Of a stretch of DNA of 53,148 bases, positions 43,126 to 51,896 are shown one piece after another. The number at the start of each line of letters is the position of its first letter. Position 1 is the first letter of the stretch. The notes beneath the pieces are model-generated. The model was given only the letters and a program-made list of their open reading frames with translations. It had not been told where the DNA came from and did not search any database. The translations under genes were made by a program, and so were the position numbers. Source of the stretch: Rubellimicrobium mesophilum DSM 19309 (GTDB lineage Bacteria > Pseudomonadota > Alphaproteobacteria > Rhodobacterales > Rhodobacteraceae); NCBI RefSeq assembly GCF_000600335.2, contig NZ_KK088572.1:1-53148 (forward strand), read 5' to 3'.

Positions 43126-44929
43126 CAGTAGACCCTCGCCTTGGGGGCGATCCGCTTCGGCTCGATGCCGCCCTCCTCGGGCGTGGTCAGCGGATCGATG
43201 TGGACGGGACGGTACGCCAGGCGCACCTCGGTCCCGTCAACATAGGCGAGCGTGTGCTTGCGCCAGTTCACATCGTCGCGCTCCGGGAAGTCCTCGTGGG
43301 CGTGGGCCCCCCGGCTCTCCTTCCTCGCCTCGGCCGAGACGATGGTGGCCAGCGCGCAGGGCATGAGGTTGGTGAGCTCCAGCGTCTCCACGAGGTCGGT
43401 GTTCCAGACGAGGCCCCGGTCGCTCACCCGCAGGTCGGCCAGCTTGCCGGCAACCTCGGTCATGCGCCGGACCCCCTGCGCGAGCGTATCGCTCGCCCGG
43501 AAGACGGCCGCGTCCTCCTGCATGGTCCGCTGCATCTCCTGCCGCAGCTCCGCCGTGGGGGTGCCGCCGCTCGCGTGGCGCAGGGCGTCGAAGCGCGACA
43601 GGGCGAAGTCCAGCGACTCCTTGGGGATGTCCGGGTTCGCCGTCCCGGGCGCCACCACCTCGGCGGCCCGGATCGCCGAGGCCCGCCCGAAGACCACGAG
43701 GTCGATGAGCGAGTTGGACCCGAGCCGGTTCGCCCCATGCACGGAGGCGCACCCCGCCTCGCCCACCGCCATCAGGCCCGGCGACACGCGGTCGGGGCTG
43801 CCGTCCGTCGGGTTCAGCACCTCGCCCCAGAAGTTCGTGGGGATGCCGCCCATGTTGTAGTGCACCGTCGGCAGGACCGGCACCGGCTCCTTGGTGAGGT
43901 CCACGCCGGCGAAGATTCGTGCCGACTCGGTGATCCCCGGCAGCCGCTCATGCAGGGTCTCGGGCGGCAGGTGGTTGAGGTGCAGGTGGATGTGGTCCTT
44001 GCGCTTGCCGACGCCCCGCCCCTCGCGGATCTCCAGCGTCATGCAGCGCGAGACCACGTCGCGCGAAGCGAGGTCCTTGTAGGTGGGCGCATAGCGCTCC
44101 ATGAACCGCTCGCCCTCGGAGTTGGTCAGATACCCCCCCTCCCCGCGCGCGCCCTCGGTGATGAGGCAGCCCGAGCCGTAGATGCCCGTCGGGTGGAACT
44201 GCACGAACTCCATGTCCTGCAGCGGCAGCCCGGCGCGGGCCACCATGCCGTTGCCGTCGCCCGTGCAGGTGTGGGCCGAGGTCGCCGAGAAGTAGGCCCG
44301 TCCGTAGCCCCCCGTCGCCAGCACCACCATCTTCGCCGTGAAGACGTGCAGCGTGCCTTGCGCGAGGTCCCAGGCCACCACGCCCCGGCAGTCGCCCTCG
44401 GGCCCCATCAAGAGGTCGGTGGCGAAGTATTCGACGTAGAACTCGGCCTTCTGCTTCACGCTCTGGCCATAGAGCGTGTGCAGGATCGCGTGCCCCGTCC
44501 GGTCGGCGGCGGCGCAGGTGCGCTGCACGGGCGGCCCCTCGCCGAACTGGGTCGTATGCCCGCCGAAGGGCCGCTGGTAGATGCGCCCGTCCTCGGTGCG
44601 GCTGAACGGCACGCCGTAGTGCTCCAGCTCGTAGACCGCCTTGGGCGCCTCGCGGGCGAGGTATTCCATGGCGTCCATGTCGCCCAGCCAGTCCGACCCC
44701 TTGATGGTGTCGTACATGTGCCACTGCCAGCTATCGGGGCCCATGTTCCCGAGGCTCGCCGCGATCCCCCCTGCGCCGCCACGGTGTGCGAGCGGGTGGG
44801 GAAGACCTTGGTGATGCAGGCGGTCCTCAGGCCGCGCTCGACCATGCCCAGCGTCGCGCGCAGGCCCGCGCCCCCGGCGCCGACCACGACCACGTCGTAG
44901 GCATGGGTCTCGTAAGGATAGGCGGTCAT
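43125..44929 (-). pseudogene. sdhA: Succinate dehydrogenase flavoprotein subunit (frameshifted as read)
   Basis: SdhA oxidises succinate to fumarate with covalent FAD. The N-terminus (ATG 44929) has [16 protein letters not shown] and [15 protein letters not shown] with the FAD-linking His. After the six-C run at 44766-44771 the frame shifts: one missing G rejoins it to [19 protein letters not shown] and the rest, including [20 protein letters not shown]. The repaired product is about 601 aa, the normal length. No stop or other damage is seen, so a homopolymer error is likely. Confidence 0.92.
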
Positions 44930-44944
44930 GGCAGCGGGTCCGAT

Positions 44945-45320
44945 TCAGATGGCGAGCCGCAGCACGGCCAGCAGGCCGAGCGCGAGGATGGCGTAGGTGA
45001 CGCAGATCATGGCGACGATCATCACGCGCCGGGGCGTCCCGTGGGCATAGTCCTCCAGCACCACCTGGAAGCCGTTGCGGAAGTGGATCAGGCCCACGAC
45101 GATGTAGAGCCCGAAGAGCACCGCCACCAAGGGGTTGTGCAGCGCCGCGACGACCTCCTCGTAGGGATGCCCGAGGATCGAGCCGAAGGTGAAGATGAAG
45201 AAGGGCGTCAGCACCGCGAGTGCGATGGAGCTGACGATCATGTGCCAGTGGTGATGGGTGCCGTCCCCGGAGGCCCCCCAGGTTCTCGGCGCGCTTGCGG
45301 GCGGTCGTGTAGGAGGCCAT
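44945..45320 (-). pseudogene. sdhD: Succinate dehydrogenase membrane anchor SdhD (frameshifted as read)
   Basis: The second membrane anchor subunit. [15 protein letters not shown] (ATG 45320) and the remainder, [20 protein letters not shown] through three membrane spans to [11 protein letters not shown], are in different frames. Removing one C from the six-C run at 45274-45279 joins them into about 124 aa. [14 protein letters not shown] holds the conserved quinone-site Asp-Tyr. It follows sdhC by four bases. Confidence 0.88.
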
Positions 45321-45324
45321 GGGA

Positions 45325-45723
45325 TCACACCGTCCAGAGGATGAGCACGGTCAGCACCGTCAGCACGACGGAGAGCCCGACGATGACCTTGCCGAAGGTC
45401 TCGGCCACGTGGATCTCCATCATCCGGCCGGTGGACCAGACGAGGTGCCGGATGCCGGCCAGCATATGGTACCAGAGCGCCCAGAGGCTCCCGAACAGGA
45501 CGAGGTCGCCGAACCAGCTCCGCAGCACGCCGTCGGCGGTGGCGAAGGCGTCCGGCCCGATCGAGGCGGCGACCAGCCACCAGACGAGCAGCGCCGCCCC
45601 CACGAGCAGCGCGCTGCCGGTGATCCGCGTCAGGATTGAGGTGACCGAGGTCCACTGGGGCCGGTAATACGGCCCGATCATGAAGGGAGAGAGCGGCCGG
45701 TTGCCGCGCGGGATGTCGGGCAT
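45325..45723 (-). CDS. sdhC: Succinate dehydrogenase cytochrome b556 subunit
   Basis: A 132-aa three-span membrane protein. [20 protein letters not shown] then [16 protein letters not shown] is the standard opening, and [17 protein letters not shown] carries the haem-ligand His. It anchors SdhAB and, with SdhD, forms the quinone site. First gene of the sdh operon; the upstream spacer of about 120 bases probably holds the promoter. Confidence 0.95.
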   Translation of the reverse strand: MPDIPRGNRPLSPFMIGPYYRPQWTSVTSILTRITGSALLVGAALLVWWLVAASIGPDAFATADGVLRSWFGDLVLFGSLWALWYHMLAGIRHLVWSTGRMMEIHVAETFGKVIVGLSVVLTVLTVLILWTV

Positions 45724-45845
45724 TGTCCTGTCCCTGACCTTTGGCTCGAAGCTGACGCCCCTTTGCCCGGTTTTGAAGGCGCTGTCACGCGCCCGAAAGG
45801 TCGGAAACGTCCCGAATTCGCGACAACCGGCCGGAAAAGCAACGT

Positions 45846-45878
45846 TTGTGATCGCAGCTTTCGCGGCTGCGATCACAA
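45846..45878 (-). terminator. Hairpin after the first GH4 gene
   Basis: A perfect 13-base stem (TTGTGATCGCAGC and its complement) with a seven-base loop begins four bases after the GH4 stop at 45883. On the minus strand it is followed within six bases by GCTTTTCC. It would end the sugar-uptake operon before sdhC. Confidence 0.65.
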
Positions 45879-45882
45879 GTCG

Positions 45883-47372
45883 TCAGCCCATCACCTTGGT
45901 CCCGAGCCCATGCCCCAGGCTGGCCTTCTTGCCCTTGGCCTCGCGCAACTCATCGACCGACCGCACGTCGAGCCGCGCCGCGCCCGCCCATTCCTTCGTC
46001 TTCACCTTCGGGTCCCTGAGCCGCTCCCGCGCCGCCGGGATGGCGTGGGCGTATTGCGGCAGCCACTTGGCCTGCGCCACCAGCATCTCGTCCACCATCT
46101 GCCAGACCTCCTCGGGGTTGAGGATCGCGCCCACCAGCGGGTCGTGCAGAACCGCCTGCTTGAGCAGGTCCACGTCCCCGGTGATCGCCGCCTCGACGCT
46201 CATGCGCTGGACGCTGACGCTCACGTTGCAGGTCGCCGCGCAGGCCAGCGGCAGGGTGATCCCCTCGACCATGTTGATCCCGAAGCGGTCCACGAAGCCG
46301 GGCGATTCGATGATGCAGTCCTCGGGCAGGTTCCGGATGATCCCGCCGTTCTTGACGTTGAAGTGCCCGCGATAGGTCCGCCCCGTCTCCAGCGCCTCCA
46401 GGATCCAGGACGCGTGCTCGTCCGTCCGCTTGTAGCCCGAGAGCGGCGCCTCGGCCTCCTTGAGGAACTGCGGGAAGTCCGTCTCGAACCAGTTCCGGTT
46501 CTCGGTCGTGTAGCGCAGGTAGCCGCCCGTCTCCCCATGAATCCAGTCGTTGAGGCTGATCCAGCGAGTGATCTCCTCCGGCCGCTTCCGGTACCAAGGC
46601 AGGTATTCCGACAGGTGCCCATTCGACTCGGTCGAGTAGAACCCGAACCGCTTCAGCACGTCGATGCGGACCTTCTCCTCCTCGCTGAACACCGGATGCC
46701 GCTCGAAGGCCGCGAGCAGCTCCTCCTTGCCGACTGTCCGCCCCTTGTGCCGGATGTCGACGTACCACGTCTGGTGGTTGATGCCCGAGCAGACGATGTC
46801 CACCTCCTCCATCGGCACCCGCAGCGCCGCCGCGATCTGCCGGTGGCCGTTCTGCACCCCGTGGCAGAGGCCCACCGTATTCACCTTCCCATGGTCGATG
46901 GCCGCCCAGGTCATCATCGCCATGGGGTTCGCGTAGTTCAGCAGCAAGGCCCCCGGCTCCGCCACCTCCCGGATGTCCTTGCAGAACTCCAGGATCGCCG
47001 GGATGCCCTCTGCCCGTAGAGGATGCCCCCCGCGCAGATCGTGTCGCCGACGCACTGGTCCACCCCGTATTTCAGCGGAATCCGGATATCGTCCGCGAAG
47101 GCCTCCAGCCCCCCGATCCGCACCACGTTCATGACGTAGCGCGCGCCCTCCAGCGCCTTCCGCCGGTCGGTCGTCGCCGTGACCTTGGCCGGGAGCCTGT
47201 TCACCTCGACGATGCGCCGGATGATCTGCGCGATCATGTCGAGGTTGTGCTCGTTGAGGTCGGTGAGCGCGAACTCCACCCCCTCGAACTCCGGAACCTT
47301 GAGGAGGTCCGAGACCAGCTTCTTCGTGAATCCGACGCTGCCCGCGCCGATGATCGCCACCTTGAACGTCAT
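45883..47372 (-). pseudogene. GH4 family glycosidase, CHGV type (frameshifted as read)
   Basis: A NAD- and Mn-dependent glycosidase of about 496 aa. FKVAIIGAGSVGFTKKLVSDLL is the NAD site, GLCHGVQNG and SGINHQTWYVD carry the metal-binding Cys and His. From memory, CHG-x motifs mark alpha-glucuronidase-type GH4 enzymes, so a uronic-acid substrate is possible. The N-terminal 120 residues are in another frame: one G missing at 47006-47008 breaks ILYGQR-GIPAILEFC. The ATG at 47372 overlaps the stop of the halogenase-like gene. Last gene of its operon. Confidence 0.88.
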
Positions 47373-48871
47373 GCCACCGTTTCCTTGTGAAGGGACTCAA
47401 GCCAAGCGCGGTGCGGGAGGCATTTCTCGGCCGCCCGCGAGTATTCCGCCACCAGGCTCGCATGGGTTTCGCGCGCCCTCTGGCGCAGCTTCGGGTCGCG
47501 GGCCATCTCAGCCCGGGCGAGGTCTTGGCTGAGCAGCCCCAGCCCGTTCAGCACGGGCACGTAAAGCTGCTCCTGCACATGGGCGAGGCCGAGCGGGAAG
47601 GGCTCGAAGTCCTCGCGCGAGGGGAACTTGCGCGACCACTTCTCCAGCCGCTCCGTCACCACGGGCGGATGCGAGGCGGTCACGTCCCGCCAGTAGGCCG
47701 TGTCACGCCGCTCCGACACGTAATGCAGCCGCACGAAGTCCCGAAAGTCCTCCACTTGCCGAGCGGCGGTGGCGTTGTAGCGCTCCCCTGCCCCCAGCTG
47801 GTCCATCCACTCCGTCAGGCAGATGAGCTGCCCGATGGTCCCGTGGATCGAGGTCGCCTCCAGCGGCTCGAGGAAGGACGACGCAAGCCCCACCGCCACG
47901 ACGTTCCCCACCCAGACGTCCCGGCTGCCGCCCCGGGTTGATGCGGATATCCCCGCGCGGCTCGATGGGATGCCCCAGCGCCCGCTCGATCTCGGCCTGC
48001 GCCTCCTCGATGGAGATGTAGGCGTCGCAGAAGACGTAGCCGCAGCCGAACCGGCCTTGCGTCGGGATCTTCCACATCCACCCATGCCCCTGCGCCCAGG
48101 CGCCGGTCACGGGGTCGATCTCCTCGCCGTCCTTGAGGTCCAGCCAGAACGGCAGCGCCCGGTTGTTGGGCAGCATCTCGGAGAAGCTCACCCACTCGAA
48201 GGGCAGCTCGCTTACCAGGCGCCGCCGGAACCCCGAGGCGTCGATGAAGAGGTCCCCATCCACCCGCTCGCCCGTATCGAGGTGCAGCGCCGCGACCCCG
48301 TCCCCGCCCGTCTCGACCCCCGTCACCTGCGCGTCGAGGTGCCGGATGCCCTTGGCCTTCTTCCGCAGCCACGCCCCGACCAGCGCCTGGTCGAAGTGGA
48401 AGGCGTAGTGGAACGGCCCCGCCGGCACCCGCTTCCCGTTCACCTCGGCGAAGGGCCCGCGCTTCTTCCAGATCAGGTGCTGGAAAAGGTGCGCCTCCTG
48501 CACCGGCTTCCCCGCCGCGACGGCGTAGCAGTCCAGCGGCACCCCGGCGCCACGAGATGCGGATCGTCGATCGGCCCGTCGTAGTGGTGGCCGAGCCGCC
48601 GCCAGTCCCGGTGCCGGATGCCGAACTTGATCGTGGCCCCGGTCTCCCGCAGGAACTCCTCCTCGTCGAGCCCGAAGCGCCGGAGCATCTGGCGGAAGAC
48701 GGCCGTCGAGCCCTCCCCCACCCCGATGACCGGGATCTTCGAGGACTCGACCACCGTGACCGAGGTGCCGGGCGCCTTCCGCCCCGCCACCTCCGACAGC
48801 ATCATCGCGGCGAGCCAGCCCGCCGTGCCGCCGCCCACGACGACGATGCGCTCGGGCCAGCCCCCGGCCAT
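47369..48871 (-). pseudogene. Flavin-dependent (tryptophan-type) halogenase homologue, two frameshifts
   Basis: About 500 aa once repaired. VVVGGGTAGWLAAMML is the FAD site, IGVGEGS follows, TGATIKFGIRH holds the Lys that matches Lys79 of PrnA, GWMWKIPTQGRFG is the W-x-W-x-I-P signature, and FLEPLEATSIH has the second catalytic Glu. Frames break near 48542-48545 (one base short) and 47931-47934 (one base extra), both in C runs, so the overall length stays in frame. It starts at ATG 48871, overlapping the stop of the CHSV GH4 gene. Similar genes elsewhere occur beside sugar-uptake systems, and its substrate need not be tryptophan. Confidence 0.86.
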
Positions 48872-50235
48872 CACCCGGCCTTCCGACGGGGCTCGGGCCG
48901 CGCCCATTCCGGCGTGAACTCCCCATGCGCGAGCAGCAGCTCGTCCACCAGCGCCCAGATCTGGTCGAGGTCCAGCTCCGCCCCCGTATGCGGGTCGAGC
49001 ATCGCCGCGTGATAGATGTGCTCGCGGTTCTCCTCCATCAGCGCCGCGACCGTCAGCTCCTGCACGTTGATGTTGGTCCGCTGGAGCGCGATGAGCTGCG
49101 GCGGGATGTCCTGCACCGTCGTCGGCTGGAGCCCGTTGTCGTCCACGAGGATCGGCACCTCGACCGCGCAGCCCTCGGGAAGCTGCGGAATGTAGCCCCG
49201 GTTCCGGATGTTCCCGTAGATCACCGAGGGCTCCCCGGTCACGACCGAGTTCACGATGGCCGAGGCATATTCATGCGACGGCTTCACCTCGATCCTCTCG
49301 GCGTCGCGGTAGTCCTGCGCCTGCCGGTCCCACCGCGCGATCTGCTCGACGCAGCGCTTGGGATATTCGTCCAGCGGAATCCCGAAGCGCTCGATCAGGT
49401 CGGGACGGTCGCGCTTGATGAACCAGGGCGTATATTCCGCGAAGTGCTCCGACGACTCGGTCACGAAGTAGCCGAGCCGCATCAGCATCTCGTAGCGCAC
49501 CTTGTTCGGGCAGCGCGGGTTCCAGTGGCTGGGCTTCGGGAAGCGGCCCTCCATGTAGCCCTTCCGCAGCGCCGGATAGAGGTCCTTGTAGGACCCGTCC
49601 GGCTGCCGGTGCTCGAAGTTCAGGTAGAAGCTCATGTGGTTGATGCCGCCCGCGCGGTAGCGGATCTCCTCGATGGGAATGTCGAGGTCCCGCGCCAGCT
49701 CCTCCGCCGTGCCCTGCACCGAATGGCAGAGACCAACCTGCCGGATCTTCGGGAACTTCGCCCCGATGGCCCAGGTATTGATCGCCATCGGGTTCACGTA
49801 CTGGAGCATGATGGCCTGCGGGCAGACCTCCATCATGTCCGCGCAGATGCTCCACAAGTGCGGCACCGTCCGCAGCCCCCGCATGATTCCGCCGATCCCC
49901 AGCGTGTCCGCGATGGTCTGGCGCAGGCCGAACTTCTTGGGCACGTCGAAGTCCGTCACCGTCGCCGGCTCGTAGCCCCCGATCTGGAAGCTCACGACGA
50001 CGAAGTCCGCGCCATCGAGCGCCCGCCGCTGGTCCGAATAGGTCTCGACCCGGGCGTCGGCGTCCATGGACTTGGCGAGCTTGGAGACGACGACCTCCGA
50101 CTCCTCCAGCCGCTTGGGGTTGATGTCCATCAGCCGGATCGTGGCGCCCTTCAGCGCCGGCCGGTGCAGGATGTCGCCCGCGATGTTCTTGGTGAAGACG
50201 GTGCTGCCCGCACCGATGAAGGTGATCGTGGTCAT
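48871..50235 (-). CDS. GH4 family alpha-galactosidase-type enzyme (CHSV)
   Basis: A 454-aa GH4 enzyme that hydrolyses glycosides by a NAD-dependent oxidation-elimination route. ITFIGAGSTVFTKNIAGDIL binds NAD, GLCHSVQGT and AGGINHMSFYLN hold the metal-site Cys and His. The CHSV motif is the one I associate with alpha-galactosidases (MelA/AgaL type). It lies 25 bases after the ABC ATPase gene. Intact, unlike its two downstream neighbours. Confidence 0.92.
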   Translation of the reverse strand: MTTITFIGAGSTVFTKNIAGDILHRPALKGATIRLMDINPKRLEESEVVVSKLAKSMDADARVETYSDQRRALDGADFVVVSFQIGGYEPATVTDFDVPKKFGLRQTIADTLGIGGIMRGLRTVPHLWSICADMMEVCPQAIMLQYVNPMAINTWAIGAKFPKIRQVGLCHSVQGTAEELARDLDIPIEEIRYRAGGINHMSFYLNFEHRQPDGSYKDLYPALRKGYMEGRFPKPSHWNPRCPNKVRYEMLMRLGYFVTESSEHFAEYTPWFIKRDRPDLIERFGIPLDEYPKRCVEQIARWDRQAQDYRDAERIEVKPSHEYASAIVNSVVTGEPSVIYGNIRNRGYIPQLPEGCAVEVPILVDDNGLQPTTVQDIPPQLIALQRTNINVQELTVAALMEENREHIYHAAMLDPHTGAELDLDQIWALVDELLLAHGEFTPEWARPEPRRKAG

Positions 50236-50259
50236 GAGCCTTGCCTTTTCCGTGAATCC

Positions 50260-51888
50260 TTAGGCCGCGATCTCGAACGCCGCGCGCACGAGCCGCCGGG
50301 TGTAGTCGGTCTTGGGGTCGACGAGGACCTGATCGACGGGCCCCTCCTCGACGATCTTGCCGTGCTGCATGACCATCACGCGGTGGCACAGCGCCCGCAC
50401 GACCTTGAGGTCGTGCGAGATGAACAGGTAGCTCAGCCCCTTCTCCCTCTGGAGCGTCCTCAGCAACTCGATGATCTGGGCCTGCACCGACAGGTCCAGG
50501 GCGCTCGTGGGCTCGTCCAGCAGGATGAACTCGGGCTCCAGCGCGATGGCCCGCGCGATGGCGATCCGCTGCCGCTGCCCGCCCGAGAACTCGTGCGGGA
50601 AGCGGTGCGAGATCGTGTCCGGCAGCCCCGCATCCCGCAGCGCCTGCTGGACCCGCGCGAACCGCTCGGCCGAGGTCCGACCGATCCCGTTCACGATCAA
50701 CCCCTCCTCGATCACCTGCCGCACGCTCATCCGCGGGTTCATCGAGGAGAACGGGTCCTGGAACACGATCTGCATCCGGCTCCGGTAGGGCCGCATCGCC
50801 TTGCGGTCCTTCGCCTCGATCCGGTCGCCGTCGAAGGTGATCCGCCCGCCGTCGTTGCGGATGAGCCGGATCAGCGCCTGTCCGAAGGTCGTCTTGCCCG
50901 ACCCCGACTCCCCCACCAGCCCCAGCGTCTCCCCCCGCTTCAGGTCGAGGCTCAGCCCGTCCACCGCGACCAGCGGGTGATAGGTCCCCTTGAAGAACCC
51001 GCCCTTGCGCAGCGTGAACTGCACGCGCACGCCCTCGCCCTTCAGCACCGTCTCGGGCCGCACCTGCGCCGGGTCCGCCTGGCCCCGAGGCTCCGAGGCC
51101 AGCAGCCGCCTGGTGTAGGGGTGCTTCGGCGCCGAGAAGATCGCCTCGGTCGGCCCCTCCTCCCGCACCTCGCCGTGCTGCATGACGTGGACGAAATCCG
51201 CGAACTGCCGCACCACCGTCAGGTCGTGGGTGATGAGGATCACCCCCATCCCGTATTTCTTCTTCAGGTCGTCGATCAGGTGCAGGATCTGCGCCTGCAC
51301 GGTCACGTCCAGCGCCGTCGTCGGCTCGTCGGCGATCAGCACGTCAGGCCGGTTGGCCAGCGCCATCGCGATCATCACCCGCTGCCGCTGCCCGCCCGAA
51401 AGCTGGTGCGGATACTGGTTCACACGCGCGGCCGGATCCGGGATCTGCACCTCCTCCAGAAGCTCCACGGCCCGCGCCCAGGCCTCCCGCCGCCCCAGCT
51501 TCTGGTGCAGCATCAGCCCCTCGGCGATCTGCGCGCCCACGGTGTAGACCGGGTTCAGCGACGACATCGGCTCCTGGAAGATCATGGCGATGCGGTTGCC
51601 CCGCAGGCGCCGCATCTCCCGCGAGGACAGATGCGCCATGTCCTTGCCCCCGTAGAGGATGCGCGTCCGCTCCGACACGCTCGCCCGCTTCGACAGCAGC
51701 CGCATCACCGCCCGCGCCGTCACGGACTTGCCCGACCCGCTCTCGCCCACCAGCGCGGTGGTCTTGCCGGGCCAGACGGCGAAGGACACGTCCCGCACGG
51801 CCTCGACCGTGCCGCCTTCCACCTTGAAGGAGACCGCGACGTTGCGGGCGTCGATCAGCGGCCCCTGGGGCTGGTTCATGGCGTTCAT
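50260..51888 (-). CDS. ABC transporter dual ATPase (Opp/Dpp-type)
   Basis: A 542-aa protein with two ATPase domains. The first has GESGSGKSVTARAVMRLL, LSGGQRQRVMIAMAL and LIADEPTTALDVT; the second has GESGSGKTTFGQALIRL, FSGGQRQRIAIARAI and LLDEPTSALDLS. Each ends in the oligopeptide-type extension (HPYTRRLLASEP; TDYTRRLVRAAFE). This fused form powers Opp-class importers, which in rhizobia also take up alpha-galactosides (AgpABCD). Next to GH4 enzymes a sugar substrate is likely. Start ATG 51888. Confidence 0.93.
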   Translation of the reverse strand: MNAMNQPQGPLIDARNVAVSFKVEGGTVEAVRDVSFAVWPGKTTALVGESGSGKSVTARAVMRLLSKRASVSERTRILYGGKDMAHLSSREMRRLRGNRIAMIFQEPMSSLNPVYTVGAQIAEGLMLHQKLGRREAWARAVELLEEVQIPDPAARVNQYPHQLSGGQRQRVMIAMALANRPDVLIADEPTTALDVTVQAQILHLIDDLKKKYGMGVILITHDLTVVRQFADFVHVMQHGEVREEGPTEAIFSAPKHPYTRRLLASEPRGQADPAQVRPETVLKGEGVRVQFTLRKGGFFKGTYHPLVAVDGLSLDLKRGETLGLVGESGSGKTTFGQALIRLIRNDGGRITFDGDRIEAKDRKAMRPYRSRMQIVFQDPFSSMNPRMSVRQVIEEGLIVNGIGRTSAERFARVQQALRDAGLPDTISHRFPHEFSGGQRQRIAIARAIALEPEFILLDEPTSALDLSVQAQIIELLRTLQREKGLSYLFISHDLKVVRALCHRVMVMQHGKIVEEGPVDQVLVDPKTDYTRRLVRAAFEIAA

Positions 51889-51896
51889 CGGCGGCC

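Noticed and set aside
45846..45878. CRP-type binding site (TGTGA...TCACA)
   Set aside because: The half-sites are part of a 13-base perfect stem with far too long a centre for CRP, and the position right after a stop codon fits a terminator better.
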